A stretch of 64,000 bases of DNA from Levyella massiliensis (lineage in GTDB: Bacteria > Bacillota > Clostridia > Tissierellales > Peptoniphilaceae). Below the pieces are notes generated by a model. That model was not told the origin of the DNA. It searched no databases and worked only from the letters and a program-made list of their open reading frames with translations. Shown piece by piece: positions 8,489-16,935 of the stretch. The stretch spans positions 121,477 to 185,476 of the forward strand of contig NZ_HG529491.1 in the NCBI RefSeq assembly GCF_000308275.2, written 5' to 3'. Every line of letters begins with the position of its first letter. Position 1 is the first letter of the stretch. Made by a program: the position numbers and the translations under genes.

Positions 8489-9463
8489 TTAATTATGAGT
8501 TCTTATCTGTTCTTCCTTTATCAAAGGATAACGAATAAGTACATTACTATCTAGATTTTCTTTGTGCATATCAACTGCTGTTATTTGATGATTATCATAT
8601 GTTGTATAATAATAAATTCCCTTATTTACATTACAGCAAGATGTATAAATTGTTATTTCAAATTTATCATCACCTAAATCACAGCATCCTCTTTGTTGAT
8701 CAACGCTACCTAAAATGTGAAAAAATTGACTAACACTTGATTTTTCATCTTCTTTAGAAAAAGAATTTAATTTAGTATACGCTACTCTTATGAATCTTGA
8801 TTGCGATGATAAATCACCTGGTAGACCTATTGCTCCCATTCCTCTACTATATAAACTTAGATCTAATTCTTTACTAAATTTATTCTCTGGAGATTTAGGT
8901 GATAAATACATATAATTATTTAAGGCAAACATTTGCTTATCAAAAGATGGATTATTAGTTAATACCCCTACTGGATTATCATATATTTTTATTCCATCAA
9001 TAACAGACTCTACAGTTATTGATTGTGTGCTATCGGAAATAATCCAATGTAAGCTAGCTAATGGTAATTTATCACTAAATGGAGTATTTAACACATTCAT
9101 TTTTTCAATCAAATTTCTAGCTTCATTTACATTTGAACATTGGCTTAAAATCCATGGTATCAGTTCAAATTGAGCAACATTATCTTTTCCTTCCTGTTTT
9201 TCTTTATAATGAGCATTTCCAACAAAATTTAAACCTGCTATTGCTAACCCTTTTTCGTTTATTGCCTCGTAATATAATGGATAATCTTCAGTAACAAATG
9301 CCATTCCAATTATCGCATAATGACTCTTAATGTCATCTACTTCTCTAAATTTAAATTCAAAGTTTCTTGGTGTTATTGTTACTTCATCTCCATATGAAAA
9401 TTCATAATCCAATGTTCTTCCAAAATAAAAATCTTTCGTTTTATAAGTTGCTGCTGTACACAT
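8489..9463 (-). CDS. bsh: Bile salt hydrolase (choloylglycine hydrolase family)
   Basis: This 324-residue Ntn-hydrolase is predicted to deconjugate glycine- or taurine-linked bile salts. Removal of the initiator methionine exposes the catalytic Cys2 (MCTAATY). Further active-site residues are visible: Arg and Asp in FGRTLDYE, Asn in AGLNFVG, Asn in VLTNNPSF and Arg in SSQSRFIRV. NEKGLAIAGLNF and the closing GIYYYTTYDNHQITAVDM match bile salt hydrolases better than penicillin V acylases, though substrate preference is inference. AAGGGAAAGAAT precedes the ATG. The gene is AT-rich, sits upstream of cls and lies inside the IS-bounded unit, so it is likely acquired. Confidence 0.9.
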   Translation of the reverse strand: MCTAATYKTKDFYFGRTLDYEFSYGDEVTITPRNFEFKFREVDDIKSHYAIIGMAFVTEDYPLYYEAINEKGLAIAGLNFVGNAHYKEKQEGKDNVAQFELIPWILSQCSNVNEARNLIEKMNVLNTPFSDKLPLASLHWIISDSTQSITVESVIDGIKIYDNPVGVLTNNPSFDKQMFALNNYMYLSPKSPENKFSKELDLSLYSRGMGAIGLPGDLSSQSRFIRVAYTKLNSFSKEDEKSSVSQFFHILGSVDQQRGCCDLGDDKFEITIYTSCCNVNKGIYYYTTYDNHQITAVDMHKENLDSNVLIRYPLIKEEQIRTHN

Positions 9464-9522
9464 ATTCTTTCCCTTCTTTCTAATACTATTTCTTATCTTT
9501 TATATAACTCTCTTTAAAATTA

Positions 9523-9720
9523 CTATTTAGTGATTATATTTAATTCACTAAAAATATCTTTCAAAGATATAAGGGCATTTCTGTTATCAATCATAAATGA
9601 AAGAAAATCATTTTTCTTATCATTAGTATCTAGTCTATTCATTACTATTAAAATAACATCTGATTTTATATTTTGTCTATCTAATTCTTTTAATATTGAA
9701 CAATCTAAGTTTGATAACAT
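9523..9720 (-). CDS. Small hypothetical protein, possibly 5'-truncated
   Basis: A 65-residue AT-rich frame begins MLSNLDCSILKELDRQ and ends 60 bp before bsh. I do not recognise it. Its ATG lies 5 bp inside the cargo from the second IS fragment, and the only ribosome-site-like sequence (AGGG) is supplied by the IS palindrome. It may therefore be the tail of a longer gene cut by the IS, or a frame that is not translated. It has no signal peptide or membrane segment. Confidence 0.35.
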   Translation of the reverse strand: MLSNLDCSILKELDRQNIKSDVILIVMNRLDTNDKKNDFLSFMIDNRNALISLKDIFSELNIITK

Positions 9721-9724
9721 TACT

Positions 9725-9818
9725 ACCCTATTGCTGGCGGGTTAACCCGCCAGCAATAGGGTAGCATACAGGAAATTCTCTCTCCTGTTTTTGGTCTCAC
9801 ATCATTTACAAATGTACA
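9725..9818 (+). mobile_element. Second, partial copy of the IS right end
   Basis: These 94 bp are identical to 6776-6869. The copy begins exactly at the first base of the 38-bp palindrome and ends at the IS tip, directly followed by the right target repeat. No transposase sequence precedes it. It supplies an outer right terminal repeat, so the left tip at 5748 and this tip could delimit one transposing unit of about 4.07 kb that includes cls and bsh. Confidence 0.9.
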
Positions 9819-9844
9819 GACTAACGCACAATCGGCATTGTCGT
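9819..9844 (+). repeat. Right copy of 26-bp direct repeat flanking the IS unit
   Basis: This partner of 5722-5747 has one mismatch. It is continuous with the intact 3' end of the CWB2 gene, whose stop codon lies inside it. The duplication therefore kept that gene whole. Confidence 0.8.
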
Positions 9845-11734
9845 ATTGCTCGGGCGCCCAAATTCGCCCAGTTTTGTCAGGACGGAAGAAGCAACGGTAT
9901 TTTCACCGCCCAAAACATGCAGCAGGGAAATCGCCTTGTTACTCTTTAAATAAGCTTCGATCGATTGCCCAAGATTTGTTTTTTGTACGAGCAGGATCGG
10001 TGCATTCAGTTTTTGGCTGAGTGGCGCCGCCACAAGGGCATCGGAGAACACTTCGCCGCTGGCAACCATGCCGACCTTGGCCGTTGGGAAGTATGAGGAC
10101 GCCACTTTAGCAGCCACCTCATAGCGATTCGCACCGTTAAAACGCTGTGCACTGTTTTGCGTCAGGCTTTCCAGCTGTTTTTGTACCGTGCGGTTGACGG
10201 AGCGATTGCCACCCAAAATTGTCAGTTTCATAGCCGGCTGTTGGCGCAAATAGGCTTGTGTATAGGACGATACTGCAGTCGGACTGACCAAGAGAACCGG
10301 GGCCTTTTGGATTTGCGCCAAAGGCGTTGCCGTGAGAGCATCCGAATAGACGATACCCGTGGTGACAACGGCCTTTGTTACACCGGAAGGGAAGTTCCGT
10401 GCAGCCGCTTTGGCATTGACCTCATAGCGATCTCGACCATCTATGCGAATCACCTTCGTGCCCTTTAAAAGGGATCTTACACTGGCTTCGACGGAGGCAT
10501 TCACACTGGCCTTGCCACCCATGATGTATACCTGCTTCGGATGAATGGTCTGCAAAATCGCACGCGTTTCCGGCAGCAATCGATTGGCTTGCGTATAGAG
10601 AATCGGGGCTTCGCCCTGCGAAATATTCGTTGCGCTGATGGCATCCGCAAAGGCAACGTTGTTCACGAGGATTGCGGTGTTGGCATCCGCAAAGAAAGAT
10701 TTGGCCACATTTGCCGCCACCTCTTGGCGATTCGAACCGGTCCATCGCTGAATATCCAGCACATTCCCGGGCAGTGCACCGGGTTCTTGCGGTTTCTCCT
10801 GATCCGGAACACTCGGCAGGGTGGTCGGGAAATCACGAGCGGTCAGCGCCCAGATCACAGTATCGCCGTCTTGAATCGGATAGAGGTCTGCGACACCGGG
10901 AATCAGGCTCTGCTTACGGTTGCCGTTGCGATCATAAACGGCAAAGCGCCATTTATTGCCGGTTTCCTGGGCCGTTTCAATATAGTTTTTATCGCCGATT
11001 TGCAAGTCCGCCACGATAGCATCCTGGCGTTCTTGTTGATACGGATAGGTATTGACGGCGGTCAAGCCGTCGTTTTGTTGTCGTGCGGCCAATAAGGCAT
11101 CCACGGCGGTCGGATAGGTGATCAGATCGCCGGAGAAAGGCGCACGGGATTCGCGCGCAGAATATGGCACATCAATAGTCTTCGACTGATAGACCGGACG
11201 CACAGCGGAAGAAACCGCATCATCATAAACACGAACATGAACGCCCTGTGCGGTTTCGGGCGTTTTGGGGTTCAAAAGAACATAGCCGTATGCACTCTTT
11301 TGGCTCTTTCCCGGCAGCAGTGCCATCACCTTGTAAATACCAGAGGGGGACTGCGACGAGGTTTCCCCGTTTGCAAACGTCAAGCGTGCCGTACCCTTTT
11401 GGCTTCCCTCTTCCAGATTGGTCACGGCCGTCATGGCTATTTCAGGCGTACCCGACTCCAGCAAATTTTGCAGCGACACCTGCATTGCTTCAGCAAGGGC
11501 GCTCGGGAAAGGAAGAACTCCTTTGTTGGTATAGGGCACATAATAGACGGCATCCGTCCCGCCCTTCGTCAGTGCCTTATAGTTGTCCTGTGGAGAGGCC
11601 GCAGCGATCTTTTCGATCGTTGACCAGCTCCATGAATCTACGGATGGCTCATCGGCATAGGCAGGCACAGTCATGGCAAACGTCAAGAGTAACGCAAGGA
11701 CTCCCGCCGTCAAGCGACGTATGATCTTCTTCAT
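9821..11734 (-). CDS. Secreted protein with three CWB2 wall-binding repeats
   Basis: This 637-residue exported protein starts with a signal peptide (MKKIIRRLTAGVLALLL, cleavage after AYA). A middle part of about 300 residues has no domain I can name with confidence. Three cell-wall-binding type 2 repeats of about 95 residues each follow. Each begins with a pattern like RYEVAAKVA and ends with a LGG/MGG turn (IMGGKASVN, ILGGNRSVN, VLGGENTVA). In Clostridioides difficile, CWB2 triplets bind an anionic wall polysaccharide non-covalently. The start at 11734 has AAAGGAGC seven bases upstream. It follows the initiating sugar transferase gene with a 63-bp gap, so it may end the polysaccharide operon. 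Its stop codon lies in the IS target repeat. Confidence 0.85.
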   Translation of the reverse strand: MKKIIRRLTAGVLALLLTFAMTVPAYADEPSVDSWSWSTIEKIAAASPQDNYKALTKGGTDAVYYVPYTNKGVLPFPSALAEAMQVSLQNLLESGTPEIAMTAVTNLEEGSQKGTARLTFANGETSSQSPSGIYKVMALLPGKSQKSAYGYVLLNPKTPETAQGVHVRVYDDAVSSAVRPVYQSKTIDVPYSARESRAPFSGDLITYPTAVDALLAARQQNDGLTAVNTYPYQQERQDAIVADLQIGDKNYIETAQETGNKWRFAVYDRNGNRKQSLIPGVADLYPIQDGDTVIWALTARDFPTTLPSVPDQEKPQEPGALPGNVLDIQRWTGSNRQEVAANVAKSFFADANTAILVNNVAFADAISATNISQGEAPILYTQANRLLPETRAILQTIHPKQVYIMGGKASVNASVEASVRSLLKGTKVIRIDGRDRYEVNAKAAARNFPSGVTKAVVTTGIVYSDALTATPLAQIQKAPVLLVSPTAVSSYTQAYLRQQPAMKLTILGGNRSVNRTVQKQLESLTQNSAQRFNGANRYEVAAKVASSYFPTAKVGMVASGEVFSDALVAAPLSQKLNAPILLVQKTNLGQSIEAYLKSNKAISLLHVLGGENTVASSVLTKLGEFGRPSNTTMPIVR

Positions 11735-11797
11735 ATCGGCTCCTTTCAAACGTTCTTCGTATTGATAGTCATTTGTTGCATACCCGATTTCATGCGA

Positions 11798-12496
11798 TCA
11801 ATAAAAAGCGCACAGAATCGTATCCCAAAGTGTTTTGATGTCGCGCAAAAGCGAAAAGCGTTTCATCTCTGCCAGATTGATACGCATCTTATCCGGCAGT
11901 ATTTCCTCAACATAGACCTTTTCAGGATCTTCAACCCCTTCCAGCTTGTCGTTTTCGTTGCGATAAGCGATGCTGCAGCGTGAGGTCAACCCTGCCGGCA
12001 ATAATAACGTAGCCCACATTTCCGGCGTATACTGTGCCACAAACTTCGGCACCTCCGGGCGCACACCGACAAACGTCATGTCCCCTTTTAGCACATTAAG
12101 CAGCTGTGAAAACTCATCCAAATGTAAGCGTCGGAGAAAATGTCCCACCCGCGTGATTCGTGAATCGTCGCTCTTCGTGACCGCCGCCCCGATCTTATCG
12201 GCATTGGCTACCATCGTGCGAAATTTATAGATATGAAAATGGCGCCCATATTGGGTAACGCGCTCCTGTTTATAGAGCACGGGACCGGGTGAATCCAGCT
12301 TTATCGCCAGTGCGATGATAAGCAAAAATGGCGAAAGCACCACACACAAAAGCAGAGCAATCACCCAGCCCAGACAGCGTTTGATCAAAAGCTGTCCTCG
12401 CTTGTGCGCTAAGGATTCATAATACGGGCGAATTTCTTCTTTCCGCAAAGGCGCGGGAAGTTTGTCAAAAGGTCGTAACATCCTGTTTCTTTCCAT
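11798..12496 (-). CDS. Initiating sugar-1-phosphate transferase (PglC/WcaJ-like)
   Basis: This bacterial sugar transferase of 232 residues moves a hexosamine 1-phosphate from UDP to undecaprenyl phosphate at the inner membrane face, starting the repeat unit. One hydrophobic hairpin or membrane segment (about residues 40-66) precedes the conserved SPGPVLYKQERV and FHIYKFRTM motifs and the KSDDSRITRVGHFLRRLHLDE region. It is the compact PglC-like form without the large N-terminal membrane domain of WbaP. The start is uncertain: ATG at 12496 or at 12481, with GGAAAG before the latter. The aminotransferase and 4,6-dehydratase genes directly upstream suggest that its substrate is a UDP-4-amino-4,6-dideoxy sugar. 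Confidence 0.88.
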   Translation of the reverse strand: MERNRMLRPFDKLPAPLRKEEIRPYYESLAHKRGQLLIKRCLGWVIALLLCVVLSPFLLIIALAIKLDSPGPVLYKQERVTQYGRHFHIYKFRTMVANADKIGAAVTKSDDSRITRVGHFLRRLHLDEFSQLLNVLKGDMTFVGVRPEVPKFVAQYTPEMWATLLLPAGLTSRCSIAYRNENDKLEGVEDPEKVYVEEILPDKMRINLAEMKRFSLLRDIKTLWDTILCAFY

Positions 12497-12517
12497 TTCG
12501 AGGCAGCGCCTCGTCTG

Positions 12518-13738
12518 TTATGCCTGCATTTCTTCCCAAACGGCGCGGAAGGATGCAAGAATCCAGTCCACGTCCTCGTCAGTGAGAACAGTATGCAGCG
12601 GCAGTGTGATCTCATTGCGATAGAGTGCATCCGCATGAGGATAGTCTGCAATGGCAAAGCCCATGGCTTGGTAGGCCGTCATACGCGGCAAGGGCTTATA
12701 GTGCACATTCGTAGCGATGCCGCGCTCCGCCATTTTTTCAATAAAGGCGTTTCGCTCGGGCACGTCAAAACCCGGCAGTCGCAGAATATACAGATGTGCG
12801 CTCGACGTATGTTCCTCTCCCTCATGTGGCAAATCTTCGCAACCCAGGGCGTCCACGCAAAGAGCATGGTAGCGCTTTACAATGTCATGGCGTCTCTGTA
12901 ACACCTCTTCATAGCGATGCAATTGGCTCACACCGAGCGCTGCCAAAGTATCGGTCATATTGCACTTATAGCCCGGCATCACAATATCATATTCCCATGC
13001 CCCCAGCTTCGTCTTCGCTAGAGCATCTTTGTTTTGGCCGTGCAAACTCCACAGCTGCAATTCATGATAAAGTTCGTCCGTGTCAAAGGGAAGACCCTTG
13101 CGCCAAACGATGGCTCCGCCTTCCGCTGTCGTCAGATTCTTCACCGCATGGAAGGAAAAGCAGCTGAAATCCGCAATGGATCCCGCGCGTTTACCTTTTT
13201 GCTCAGCGCCCAATGAGTGCGCCGCATCCGCCAGAACGGCAATGCGACCGAGCTGTTCTTGGCGTTTTGAAGACGGACAAAAGAGGGATTTTTTCTTCTC
13301 CACAATGCGATAGACGCTGTCATAGTCCGCAACAATGCCCGCTAAATCCACCGAAATGATGGCTTTCGTTTTTTCCGTAATGGCTGCTTCAATCCCGGCA
13401 GGATCCATGAAAATCGAATCCGGTAGACTATCCACCATCTTGAGCGTCGCACCTACATGCTCCACCACAGAAGCGGTTGCTGTATAGGTGTATGCCGGGA
13501 CAATCACTTCGTCGCCGGAGCCGATACCAAGCGCGCGCAAGGTGAGTTCCAAAGAAGCCGTGGCCGAATTCAGGGCTACGGCGCATTCCCCTCCCGTGAA
13601 GGCAGCCAGTTCCTGTTCAAATTGCTTCGTGATCGGGCCCGTTGTGATCCAGCCGGAGCGCAACGCCTTGACGACCGCTTCGATATCTTCCTCTCGGATA
13701 TCCGGTGGCGAAAATGCCACTCTTCTTTTCTCTGTCAT
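12518..13738 (-). CDS. DegT/DnrJ/EryC1 aminotransferase (PglE-like)
   Basis: This 406-residue PLP aminotransferase makes amino sugars on nucleotide carriers. The PLP-lysine lies in SFHAVKNLTTAEGGA near residue 195. The N-terminal PDIREEDIEAVVKALRSGW is typical of the family. The close context is a UDP-GlcNAc 4,6-dehydratase-like gene upstream and a PglC-like transferase downstream. This suggests amination of the 4-keto intermediate to a UDP-4-amino-2-acetamido-2,4,6-trideoxyhexose. No PglD-like N-acetyltransferase lies beside it, so a free 4-amino group may remain. A strong AAAGGAG precedes the ATG. About 15 extra residues around KKKSLFCPSSKRQEQ lie before the conserved LADAAHSLGA motif. Substrate is inference. 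Confidence 0.85.
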   Translation of the reverse strand: MTEKRRVAFSPPDIREEDIEAVVKALRSGWITTGPITKQFEQELAAFTGGECAVALNSATASLELTLRALGIGSGDEVIVPAYTYTATASVVEHVGATLKMVDSLPDSIFMDPAGIEAAITEKTKAIISVDLAGIVADYDSVYRIVEKKKSLFCPSSKRQEQLGRIAVLADAAHSLGAEQKGKRAGSIADFSCFSFHAVKNLTTAEGGAIVWRKGLPFDTDELYHELQLWSLHGQNKDALAKTKLGAWEYDIVMPGYKCNMTDTLAALGVSQLHRYEEVLQRRHDIVKRYHALCVDALGCEDLPHEGEEHTSSAHLYILRLPGFDVPERNAFIEKMAERGIATNVHYKPLPRMTAYQAMGFAIADYPHADALYRNEITLPLHTVLTDEDVDWILASFRAVWEEMQA

Positions 13739-13767
13739 GGATGCTCCTTTCTCAGCCGATCTCCTTC

Positions 13768-15741
13768 TTAAGCTTGCGGCGGAATATTATCGTACTTATG
13801 CGTCTCTTCTCGCACACGTTCTTCCAGCGCACTACGCCCCTCTTCCTGATACTCTTTATAATCGATAGGAATGCCTTCTACGGGCACTTTAAAGGTGTCC
13901 ACCATGTCGGCAACAGTATCACGGACATCTGTCTTTTCGTCTGCCATCAGGGCTTCGAGCGTATCCAACTGTTGATCAAAGCGATCCAAATCAAAATTCA
14001 AGGGCTCTGCCACGCGAATACGGCTATTTTTCGTCTCTCTCAGGCCCTCTTCACTCATGAGCACCTCTTCATAGAGCTTTTCTCCCGGACGCAGACCCGT
14101 AAAGACAATTTCAATGTCCTCGCCCACGCGATAGCCCGAGAGACGGATGAGTTTTTTAGCCATGTCTAAAATGCGAACCGGTTCACCCATATCCAACACG
14201 AAAATCTCGCCGCCCTTCGCAAAGCAGCTGGCTTGCAACACCAGAGAGACTGCTTCCGGAATGGTCATAAAGAAGCGGACAATATCGGGATGCGTGACCG
14301 TAACCGGGCCACCTTCGGCAATTTCTTTCTTGAACAGCGGAATCACTGAGCCACTCGAACCAAGAACATTGCCAAAGCGAACCGCAACAAAATCGGTCTT
14401 GGAGCGTGCAGCAAATTCCTGGATAATCATTTCGCAGATGCGCTTACCGGCGCCATAGATACTGGTCGGGTTCACGGCTTTATCCGTCGAAATCAACACA
14501 AAGCGTTTCACCCCGTAACGATCCGCCACTTCAGCAACATTGCGCGTGCCGATAACATTGTTTTTAATGGATTCATGGGGCGCGGCTTCCAACAGGTGAA
14601 CGTGTTTGTGCGCCGCCGCATGGTACACAATCTCCGGACGATACTCCTCGAAGATGCTCGCCAGTCGCTTTTTGTCACGAATGGAGCCAAGCAGGATGCG
14701 AATATCCAATTCCGGATGATGGCGCTTCACTTCCATCTGTACATCGTAGGAGCCGTTTTCGTTCACATCCAAGATGATGATTTGTTGCGGACGGAAACGC
14801 GCAATCTGGCGACATAACTCGCTGCCAATGGTGCCACCGCCACCGGTGACCAGAACGCGCTTGCCTTCCAGATAATTGCCCACTTCAAAGGTGTTGATCT
14901 CAATGGATTCACGCCCCAAAAGGTCATCCAAAGAAACATCGCGCACCTTGCTGACGGATACTTCTCCCGTAATGATCTGATAGATGCCGGGCACAATCTT
15001 CATCTTCGCATCCGTGCGTTGACAAATCTCCAAAATTTCCTTCTGCTGCTGACGGCTAGAAGAAGGAAGGGCTAAGATGATCTCGCGCACGCCCAATTTC
15101 TTGACAACGGACTCAAGCTTATCTCGTCCACCGTAAATTTTCACGCCCTCAATGGCGCGGCCGTGCTTTGAAGGATCGTCGTCAATCAAGGCAACCACAT
15201 GATTTTTCACTTTTTCGGATACATTCATCTCATGGATGAGCGTTCTTCCGGCTTCCCCCGCGCCTACAATCAACGTGGGAATACTGTTTTCTTCCTCTGC
15301 CGTGCGCATCAAGAAGCGCTCCATCAGCAACTGAAAGCGATATAGGAAACGATGCGCTGTGATGCCGATGAACAACAGGAAAAACTCAATTAAATAGAAG
15401 CCGTTCGGAATCCAAGCGTCCTCAAAGGTAAAGCGCATGATGATGCTTTGTGCAATGACAAATAGGCCGTTGGCGAGTAAGCTGCGCACAATCTCGGGAA
15501 AGCCAACATAGGCCGCCAGAGATTGATACATCTTAAATCCCCAGTAGATCAAAAGCGCTAGAAGCGTAAAAAGCGGCGCGGATTTGATCAAATGGGTGCT
15601 TAATTCGTACGGAATCAAACTATAACGAAAATCAAAGCGAATCCAAATGGAGCCGAAATAGGCGATATTGACTAAAAGAATATCCCATATCACCGCAGCC
15701 AAGCGTCGCCATTGAAATTTAGAGACTTTTTCAGATTTCAT
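13768..15741 (-). CDS. Membrane-bound nucleotide-sugar 4,6-dehydratase (CapD/PglF-like)
   Basis: This 657-residue protein has four or so N-terminal membrane segments (residues 10-130), a CoA-binding-like Rossmann part (LIVGAGEAGRTLI) and a C-terminal SDR domain starting VLVTGGGGTIGSELC. It should convert UDP-GlcNAc to a 4-keto-6-deoxy intermediate. The active-site loop reads STDKAVNPTSIYGAGKR, so a tyrosine stands where PglF and WbpM have methionine (MGATKR). This may influence the stereochemical type. The start at 15741 is chosen for GAGGAAAG upstream; a longer frame would overlap the next gene. Its position before the PLP aminotransferase and the initiating transferase supports a role in making the first sugar of the repeat. 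Confidence 0.88.
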   Translation of the reverse strand: MKSEKVSKFQWRRLAAVIWDILLVNIAYFGSIWIRFDFRYSLIPYELSTHLIKSAPLFTLLALLIYWGFKMYQSLAAYVGFPEIVRSLLANGLFVIAQSIIMRFTFEDAWIPNGFYLIEFFLLFIGITAHRFLYRFQLLMERFLMRTAEEENSIPTLIVGAGEAGRTLIHEMNVSEKVKNHVVALIDDDPSKHGRAIEGVKIYGGRDKLESVVKKLGVREIILALPSSSRQQQKEILEICQRTDAKMKIVPGIYQIITGEVSVSKVRDVSLDDLLGRESIEINTFEVGNYLEGKRVLVTGGGGTIGSELCRQIARFRPQQIIILDVNENGSYDVQMEVKRHHPELDIRILLGSIRDKKRLASIFEEYRPEIVYHAAAHKHVHLLEAAPHESIKNNVIGTRNVAEVADRYGVKRFVLISTDKAVNPTSIYGAGKRICEMIIQEFAARSKTDFVAVRFGNVLGSSGSVIPLFKKEIAEGGPVTVTHPDIVRFFMTIPEAVSLVLQASCFAKGGEIFVLDMGEPVRILDMAKKLIRLSGYRVGEDIEIVFTGLRPGEKLYEEVLMSEEGLRETKNSRIRVAEPLNFDLDRFDQQLDTLEALMADEKTDVRDTVADMVDTFKVPVEGIPIDYKEYQEEGRSALEERVREETHKYDNIPPQA

Positions 15742-15760
15742 GTTCTTTCCTCGTACCGTT

Positions 15761-16903
15761 TCAATTCTGTTTTTTGCGGACATCCTGCACCAATGTCAGC
15801 AACGTAGATGTAATCTTTTCGAATTCTTCTTCTGTCATATAGGCATGCATGGGCAAGCTCAACACGCGATTACTGTGGTCATGGCAGACCGGCAAATCTT
15901 CCGGTGCATATTCCAGATCCGCAAACGCCTTCTGTTCATGCATTGGAATCTGATAATACACCATGACGGGAACACCGTGCTTGGGCATTTCTTCCAGGAG
16001 CATCGTGCGCTCCTCCGGCGTCTTGGTGAGAATCGTATACTGTGCCAGAGAGGTCTTGCAGCCGTCCGGAATGATCGGCGTTTCAAAGGTGTCGCCCAAT
16101 ACGGCGTCATAATGGCGGCGCAGGGCATTCTTCTTTTCAATCTCGCCATCCAACAGTTTCAGCTTTTCGAGCAAAACCGCCGCCTGGATAGTATCCAGAC
16201 GTGCATTGATACCAATGCGCACATTGTCATATTTGGATTCGCCGTGGCCGTGGACGCGCAGCGAATGCATCAGATGATACAGTTCTTCGTCGTCCGTAAA
16301 AACCGCGCCACCATCGCCATAGCAGCCTAAAGGCTTGGCGGGGAAAAAGGATGTGGCCGAAACATCGCCAAAGGCACAGCTCTGCTTACCGTGATAGGTG
16401 GCGCCAAAAGCCTGTGCGTCGTCCGTAATCAGGAATAAATCGTACTTTTCAGCAATAGCCTGAATCCGATCGTAATCACAGGTCAAGCCGAAAATATCGA
16501 CGGTCATGATGCCGCGCGGACGCAACTTGCCTTCGGCAAGTGTCTTCTCTATCGTTTTTTCCAGATGCGCCGGATCCATCAAATAGGTGTCATCCGAATC
16601 AATAAAGACCGGCGTAGCCCCTGCAAGACGAATGGTTTCGGCTGAGGCAAAGTACGTAAAGCTGGAAACAAAAACAGCATCATTTGGTTCCAGTCCATAG
16701 GCCACAAGCGGCAAATACAGGGCGCTCGTGCCGCTGGAGCAGGTCAGGCAATACTTCCGTCCGACATAGGCCGCCAGTTTTTCTTCCAGTTCCTTGACCT
16801 GCGGTCCCATGATGAAGTGTTGGTTCTCCACCACATCGCGGATTGCCTGATCAATAGCGTCCTTTGCGGATTCATATTGCCGCCCCAAATCAATAAATTG
16901 CAT
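15761..16903 (-). CDS. wbpE: DegT aminotransferase (WbpE-like), UDP-ManNAc3NAcA pathway
   Basis: This 380-residue PLP aminotransferase begins MQFIDLGRQYESAKDAIDQ, typical of the WbpE type, which aminates the 3-keto-glucuronate made by WbpB. The PLP-lysine motif is FFPAKPLGCYGDGGAVF near residue 185. A strong GGAGGAGGATCC selects the ATG at 16903 over upstream in-frame codons. The neighbours are an N-acetyltransferase (WbpD-like), an oxidoreductase (WbpB-like) and a 2-epimerase (WbpI-like). The C-3 position of the amination is inferred from this context and from the Pseudomonas aeruginosa Wbp pathway. Confidence 0.85.
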   Translation of the reverse strand: MQFIDLGRQYESAKDAIDQAIRDVVENQHFIMGPQVKELEEKLAAYVGRKYCLTCSSGTSALYLPLVAYGLEPNDAVFVSSFTYFASAETIRLAGATPVFIDSDDTYLMDPAHLEKTIEKTLAEGKLRPRGIMTVDIFGLTCDYDRIQAIAEKYDLFLITDDAQAFGATYHGKQSCAFGDVSATSFFPAKPLGCYGDGGAVFTDDEELYHLMHSLRVHGHGESKYDNVRIGINARLDTIQAAVLLEKLKLLDGEIEKKNALRRHYDAVLGDTFETPIIPDGCKTSLAQYTILTKTPEERTMLLEEMPKHGVPVMVYYQIPMHEQKAFADLEYAPEDLPVCHDHSNRVLSLPMHAYMTEEEFEKITSTLLTLVQDVRKKQN

Positions 16904-16935
16904 GGATCCTCCTCCACAGCTGAGAAGCTGCGATA

